From assembly GCA_910592005.1 (NCBI GenBank), contig CAJVPP010003119.1:1-12551 (forward strand): 12,551 nucleotides of DNA. Reading direction: 5' to 3'. Of this stretch, positions 9,006-12,551 are shown one piece after another (position 1 is the first letter of the stretch; every line of letters starts with the position of its first letter). The notes under the pieces are model-generated. The model was not told the DNA's origin. It ran no database searches and saw only the letters and a program-made list of their open reading frames with translations. The translations under genes and the position numbers were made by a program. This DNA comes from Funneliformis mosseae. Lineage: Eukaryota; Glomeromycota; Glomeromycetes; Glomerales; Glomeraceae.

Positions 9006-9709
9006 GATGAAAAAATTTACTCTAATAAAATTATATTAAATTTTTTATATATAAAGTAATTAATTAGATCTAATAATCCAAATATATTCAATTAATATAT
9101 ATAGTTAATGAGATATTTGATAAATAACAGAATATATATTGATACTATTATTATTATATTTATTTATTTATTACCTTTATAATATTAAGTAAAATTAAAA
9201 TATTGCCAATTTAGCCGCATATTTAATTTTCAATCTATTAGAAATTTAGTAATTACTTATTATTTTACTTAATTATTTTTTATATTATATAAATGTTTTA
9301 TTCTTTAATAATATTAAAAACAAATTTACTTGTAAATTTACTAATTAATTTAAATATAGGAGGATTTTTAGGAAATTCAGATTCTAAGAAATTTTTAACT
9401 AAAATTAAGAGTTTAATACATTTTAATCTAATAATATCAACATAAAAATACAATAAAAATCTCAAATATGTTAAAAAATTCCTAGAACCTGATTTTTCTA
9501 GCAATCAACTCATATATTAAATTATTTTTTTTATAAAAACTCAAAATATTTTTTTATTTATTTATTTATTAATAATATTAAAAGATGCTACTTTTATTTG
9601 TACATAGGTGTTTTAAATCCAAATTATAAATAATAATAAAATAAAGTTATTACATAACTGCAAAAAATTTTTATAGATGTAAAAAATATTATGTAAATAT
9701 ATGTTATAC

Positions 9710-9801
9710 CTCAGATAAATTCTTACCTCAAATTACAACGAATACATCTCAGATTATAATCATTAAGTGAGATACATAATTTGAATCAATAATTATCTGA
9801 G
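9710..9801. repeat. nested inverted repeats of a CTCAGAT/ATCTGAG motif
   Basis: CTCAGATAA (9710-9718) is the exact reverse complement of TTATCTGAG (9793-9801). Between them ATCTCA (9746-9751) pairs with TGAGAT (9768-9773). The copies at 9746-9754 (ATCTCAGAT) and 9795-9805 (TATCTGAGATA) are themselves palindromic. The arrangement could be the remains of a fold-back element or a cluster of binding sites. Confidence 0.45.
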
Positions 9802-10011
9802 ATACTGTAGCTATAATCTAAGACAATCTAGTCAATTATAGTAAATGCACATTTTTTAAATAAAATAAAGAAAAAAATATATTTAAAATTGAATATCATA
9901 TTACAATTTTTAAAGCACATATTTTATAGAATATCATGTTATATATCTCATAATAGAATATACTTTTATTAGCAGAGATATTTTTAATAGAATAATTGAA
10001 TATTATATAAT

Positions 10012-10043
10012 AAACCTTTCAGTTTCTAAATAAGAAAAGGTTT
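10012..10043. repeat. 8-bp inverted repeat with 16-nt loop
   Basis: AAACCTTT (10012-10019) and AAAGGTTT (10036-10043) are perfect complements; with one bulge the pairing extends into the flanking TAATA/TATTA. It lies about 80 bp upstream of the decayed integrase. This could be chance in AT-rich DNA or part of the old element. Confidence 0.35.
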
Positions 10044-10125
10044 TATTAATTTTGAACTTTTAGATAAAATTAAAAATGTGTTATTAAATCCAAAAAATCA
10101 TACTATTTGCAATAAAAATACATAA

Positions 10126-10998
10126 AATTGGATTAAGAAAAAGTTTAAGCTTGAGAAAATAATGCTTAATGTTTATAGAATTATTATAAAAGTAAATAAT
10201 AATCTAATATTAATAGTTAAAAATATATACGAAATTTTATATCAAACTTATGCTGAAGTTACATAATATGAAAGACAAAAATAAACTTGAAAATTAATTA
10301 TAAAAAAATGAGGTTAAATAAAACAAAATATTGTAGAAAAATTTATTAATAATTGTATAATATATGTAATACAAAATTATCATTTAATCTCTTAGCTGTA
10401 AAACCTATTATTATAAGTGATTTTTTATCTTGTATTCAAGTAAATATTAATTTATTACATTTTTATAATAAGTATCATTTGTTCTTTTAAAATATTTAAT
10501 TTTATATTATTTTTTAATTTTATTAATTTATTTATTTTTTTAGATTGATCTTATTAATTTATCATATGATGCTGATGAGAAGTTTAAATATATATGTTAT
10601 ATATAAGATTATTTTACAAGATTTTATGAACTAAGGTTTTCACTTCAAAAAGAGCAATTGAAGTTACTGCATATTTTTTTGATCTTTTTTTATTTTATAG
10701 GATCCTCTCCAACTATATTATAATCAAATAATAATAAGGAATTCTATGCAAAAGTAATTAAAAAATTAATTGAATTATAGCTATCAGTAAAAATTATAAA
10801 TGGAGTTCTCAATATTTATAATCTTAAGTTTTAATTGAATACGCTAATAGAATTTTATAACAAAAATTAGAAAAGTGAAAAGAGAATATTGATTAAAATA
10901 ATTGATCTTTTGATCTTAGATTATTATTTTGGCTATGTATAATTTATAATGTCAATCTCATAAAAAACTTCATATTGTCACTGAATTTATTTTCAATT
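10126..10998 (+). pseudogene. decayed retroviral-type integrase (rve) gene with an intron
   Basis: Fragments in shifting frames read as a zinc-binding plus catalytic-core integrase of the type annotated in Rhizophagus as KRAB-A-domain-2-like. In order: WIKKKFKLEK (from 10129), EILYQTYAEVT, IVEKFINNC (zinc-binding region), AVKPIIISDFLSCIQ ending at 10439. An apparent intron follows (GTAAAT at 10440, TTTTTTTAG ending at 10543). Then IDLINLSYDADEKFKYICYI, DYFTRFYELRFS, SKRAIEVTAYFFDLF, SNNNKEFYAKVIKKLIEL, SVKIING, and a last stretch near KTSY (~10980). The first catalytic Asp (codon 10547) and the Glu (codon 10837) remain; the second Asp position reads Asn. In-frame stops include 10604, 10721, 10778, 10858 and 10876, and frames shift near 10365, 10640, 10699, 10802-10831 and 10880-10919. 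It is non-functional. Whether it came from an LTR retrotransposon or a stand-alone integrase cannot be told. Confidence 0.82.
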
Positions 10999-11940
10999 AT
11001 CTTAACGTCTAAGTTGAAAGATTATGGTAGTTAATTTTACATGTTAGAATTTCTAACTTTAGGATTTTTTCTAAATTTTATAGATATCTATTATATTTAA
11101 ATCAATTCAACAATTTATTACGTCTTAGAATTTAAGATATGTTAATCAAACTTGTAATGATAAATTTAATAGCAAGTTAGTATAGAGTATTATAATAAAT
11201 TCTAGATAAGAGACAACATTAAAGTGAAAAGTAAATTTGTATAGATTTAAATTATTCCTTTATTATAACTTGAAACTTGTAAGCAACTTACAAATAAATT
11301 AATTTACAACTTAAACAAAAAATTATTCTATTTATATAAAAATAAATTTGCTAAAGCTAACTACTTGCTATGCTATTAAACTAACTATTTTAGTAAACTT
11401 CAGCTATAAAATAATAATAAAAGATGATAAAATAAAGATATAAAATATAAAATAAATTATAATAATGATAAAAATAAAAGAAATAATAAAAATAATAAAT
11501 ATGTAAAGAATTTAATAAAATAAGCCAATCAGATAAATCAGGTGAATTTTATAAATCTTTCAAATTAAATAAATCAGCCTAATTTTCTAATGCAGTATGT
11601 CAATCAAGATCTTTTTTAATATGATCTATATGAAATTAAATCTAATAACTTTTGTAAATTATTTTTCTAAAATAAATTTTCAACGTTAACAATATGAACT
11701 TATTTATAGATCTAAATCACATAATAATTGTATATTAGTTGATAATTTATTTGAAAATAGTATTTGTGATGAAGAAAGTATTTCAGATACTATATAAATA
11801 TTTAATAATTATATTAAAAATTTAGATAATAATATAATATTTGGACAAGGTTAGATTCTTTTATCATTTATTACTATTAAATAAAGTAAAAATATTTTAA
11901 ATTAATAATTTTAATTTAATTTATTTTTTTTGGATTTTTT
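10999..11940. other. AT-rich DNA with a coding-like island
   Basis: No intact gene. At about 11718-11795 (plus strand) the frame reads KSHNNCILVDNLFENS, then ICDEESISDTI, a stop, and IFNNYIKNLDNN. This has normal acidic protein composition and resembles the acidic linker after the core of integrases like the one at 10126-10998. It may be a further fragment of that family. The A-rich segment 11400-11530 reads as Lys/Asn runs in several frames and carries no signal. Confidence 0.4.
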
Positions 11941-12167
11941 AGTATTATTAACACTATTAGCATTATCAGTACTAGTAATATTATCAGTACTATTAATACT
12001 GTTAACACTATCAGAATTGTTAACATCATTAATATTATTAGTATCATTAATATTGTTAGCACTATTAGCACTATTAATACTATCAATACTATTAATACTA
12101 TTAGTACTATTAGCATAACTAGTATAGTTAATACCAATAGTATTATTAGTATTATTAGAACTATTGG
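11941..12167. repeat. 9-bp minisatellite, consensus ACTATTAAT
   Basis: About 25 diverged units of a 9-bp motif, ACTATTAAT with common variants ACTATTAGC, ACTATCAAT and ATTATTAGT. Units are clearest at 12060-12115. Because nine is a multiple of three, several frames stay open and give repetitive Asn-Ser-Ile/Thr (minus) or Leu/Ile/Val (both strands) shadow peptides of 62-90 residues. I do not call these genes. The right end of the array touches a TA that precedes a transposon-like terminus. Confidence 0.85.
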
Positions 12168-12210
12168 TACAGTGGGGTATCAAAAGTCACCAGGTACTTA
12201 AAAATTAGAA
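12168..12210 (+). mobile_element. possible Tc1/mariner-type terminal sequence at a TA
   Basis: TA (12168-12169) is followed by CAGTGGGGTATCAAAAGTC. This resembles the outer end of many Tc1/mariner inverted repeats (CAGTG...CAAAAGT next to a duplicated TA). No matching right-hand repeat and no transposase frame are visible before the window ends, so the element would extend beyond 12551 or be a solo remnant. The call rests on terminal resemblance only. Confidence 0.35.
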
Positions 12211-12522
12211 AATCAATGGAAATTTTGACCTCAAATTAAATTTTTTTTTTATTAATTTAATCGACTTTGATTGAATAAGCAAAGTTGTTCGTTTTAATAT
12301 TTTACATATATTTTAAAGTTTTTTTATAATATTTAATTAGAAATAAAAATATATATTATATATTTAATACAGAATTTTTGAATTTTAATACAAGATTTCA
12401 GTTATAATAAAACATTGAAATTATTAGTTATAATACATTTTTTTTTCTAAGTAAACTTGTTAAGCATATTAAATAATATATATTTGTCCAAAATTTCAGA
12501 TTAATTGCATTTATATTCGTTG
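12211..12522. other. AT-rich DNA without recognised genes
   Basis: Contains T and A homopolymers and ATATATTATATA-like stretches. I see no coding-like frame. If the terminus at 12168 is real, this would be its interior or eroded interior. Confidence 0.5.
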
Positions 12523-12551
12523 AGATCGTCTTGGTATAGTGAGTACTAATT
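12523..12551 (+). other. tRNA-like 5' end (A box) cut by the window edge
   Basis: TGGTATAGTGAG (12532-12543) fits a polymerase III A box. GTAT (12534-12537) and GTAC (12543-12546) can pair as a D stem around the loop AGTGA. The surrounding TCGTCTTGGTATAGTG resembles the 5' end of eukaryotic tRNA-His or tRNA-Asp genes, but the D loop is short and lacks the usual GG. It may be a diverged tRNA, a tRNA-derived SINE, or chance; the rest lies outside the window. Confidence 0.3.

Larger units (their letters stand above)
9006..10125. other. AT-rich repeat desert
   Basis: About 1.1 kb with no recognisable gene. A 68-codon open frame on the minus strand (9298-9504) has Lys/Ile/Leu/Phe composition typical of random AT-rich DNA and no motif I know. 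Short inverted repeats occur, such as CTAGAA/TTCTAG around 9483-9503, a cluster of ATCTSAGAT-like motifs at 9710-9804, and an 8-bp hairpin at 10012-10043. Confidence 0.6.

Noticed and set aside
9298..9504. 68-codon minus-strand frame
   Set aside because: Composition is what AT-rich DNA gives by chance, with no motif, homologue or splice context that I can recognise.
11911..12183. 90-, 73- and 62-codon frames in the minisatellite
   Set aside because: A 9-bp repeat without stops keeps multiple frames open on both strands; the minus frame's ATG falls inside the transposon-like terminus.
1..12551. CRISPR array, bacterial operon features or riboswitches
   Set aside because: No regularly spaced repeats; the genes have spliceosomal introns and eukaryotic families, so bacterial features are not expected.

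Overview
The window looks like nuclear DNA of an AT-rich early-diverging fungus, most likely an arbuscular mycorrhizal Glomeromycotina species such as Rhizophagus. I infer this from very low GC outside exons, genes cut by many introns of about 65-115 nt, long A/T homopolymers, Asn- and Gln-rich insertions in conserved proteins, and a decayed integrase of a type I associate with Rhizophagus repeats. No database search was run. Exons were assembled by hand from splice signals, reading-frame continuity and remembered family alignments.

Left part (about 620-8890) is a compact block of three protein genes. (1) Minus strand, 2893 to 655: five exons encoding a ~635-residue SSXT-domain protein (SS18 / GRF-interacting-factor family, a SWI/SNF-associated co-activator) with a long polyglutamine tract. 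(2) Plus strand, 3068 to 4068: three exons encoding a ~283-residue AlkB-like 2-oxoglutarate/Fe(II) dioxygenase with all key residues (HxD, distal H, RxxxxxR). It is head-to-head with gene 1 across a 174-bp shared promoter. (3) Minus strand, 8887 to 4501: about twenty exons encoding a ~903-residue nuclear cap-binding complex large subunit (CBP80/NCBP1), convergent with gene 2. It carries an Asn/Asp-rich insertion between conserved segments, one probable GC-AG intron, and a competing donor that would cause premature termination.

Right part (about 9000-12551) is a gene-poor, very AT-rich desert of repeat remains. A decayed integrase (about 10126-10998, plus strand) still shows its zinc-binding region, its catalytic core and a spliceosomal intron of its own. 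Its stops and lost residues look mostly like C-to-T and G-to-A changes. Further right are a short coding-like island, a 9-bp minisatellite (about 11941-12167), a Tc1/mariner-like terminus at a TA (12168 onward), and a tRNA-like A-box hairpin cut by the window end.

The three genes have housekeeping roles in transcription or chromatin, nucleic-acid or protein demethylation/oxidation, and mRNA cap binding. Nothing in the sequence shows that they form a pathway. I found no clearly new system. The most interesting signals are splicing and RNA-processing features of the two minus-strand genes and the intron-bearing, transition-decayed integrase.
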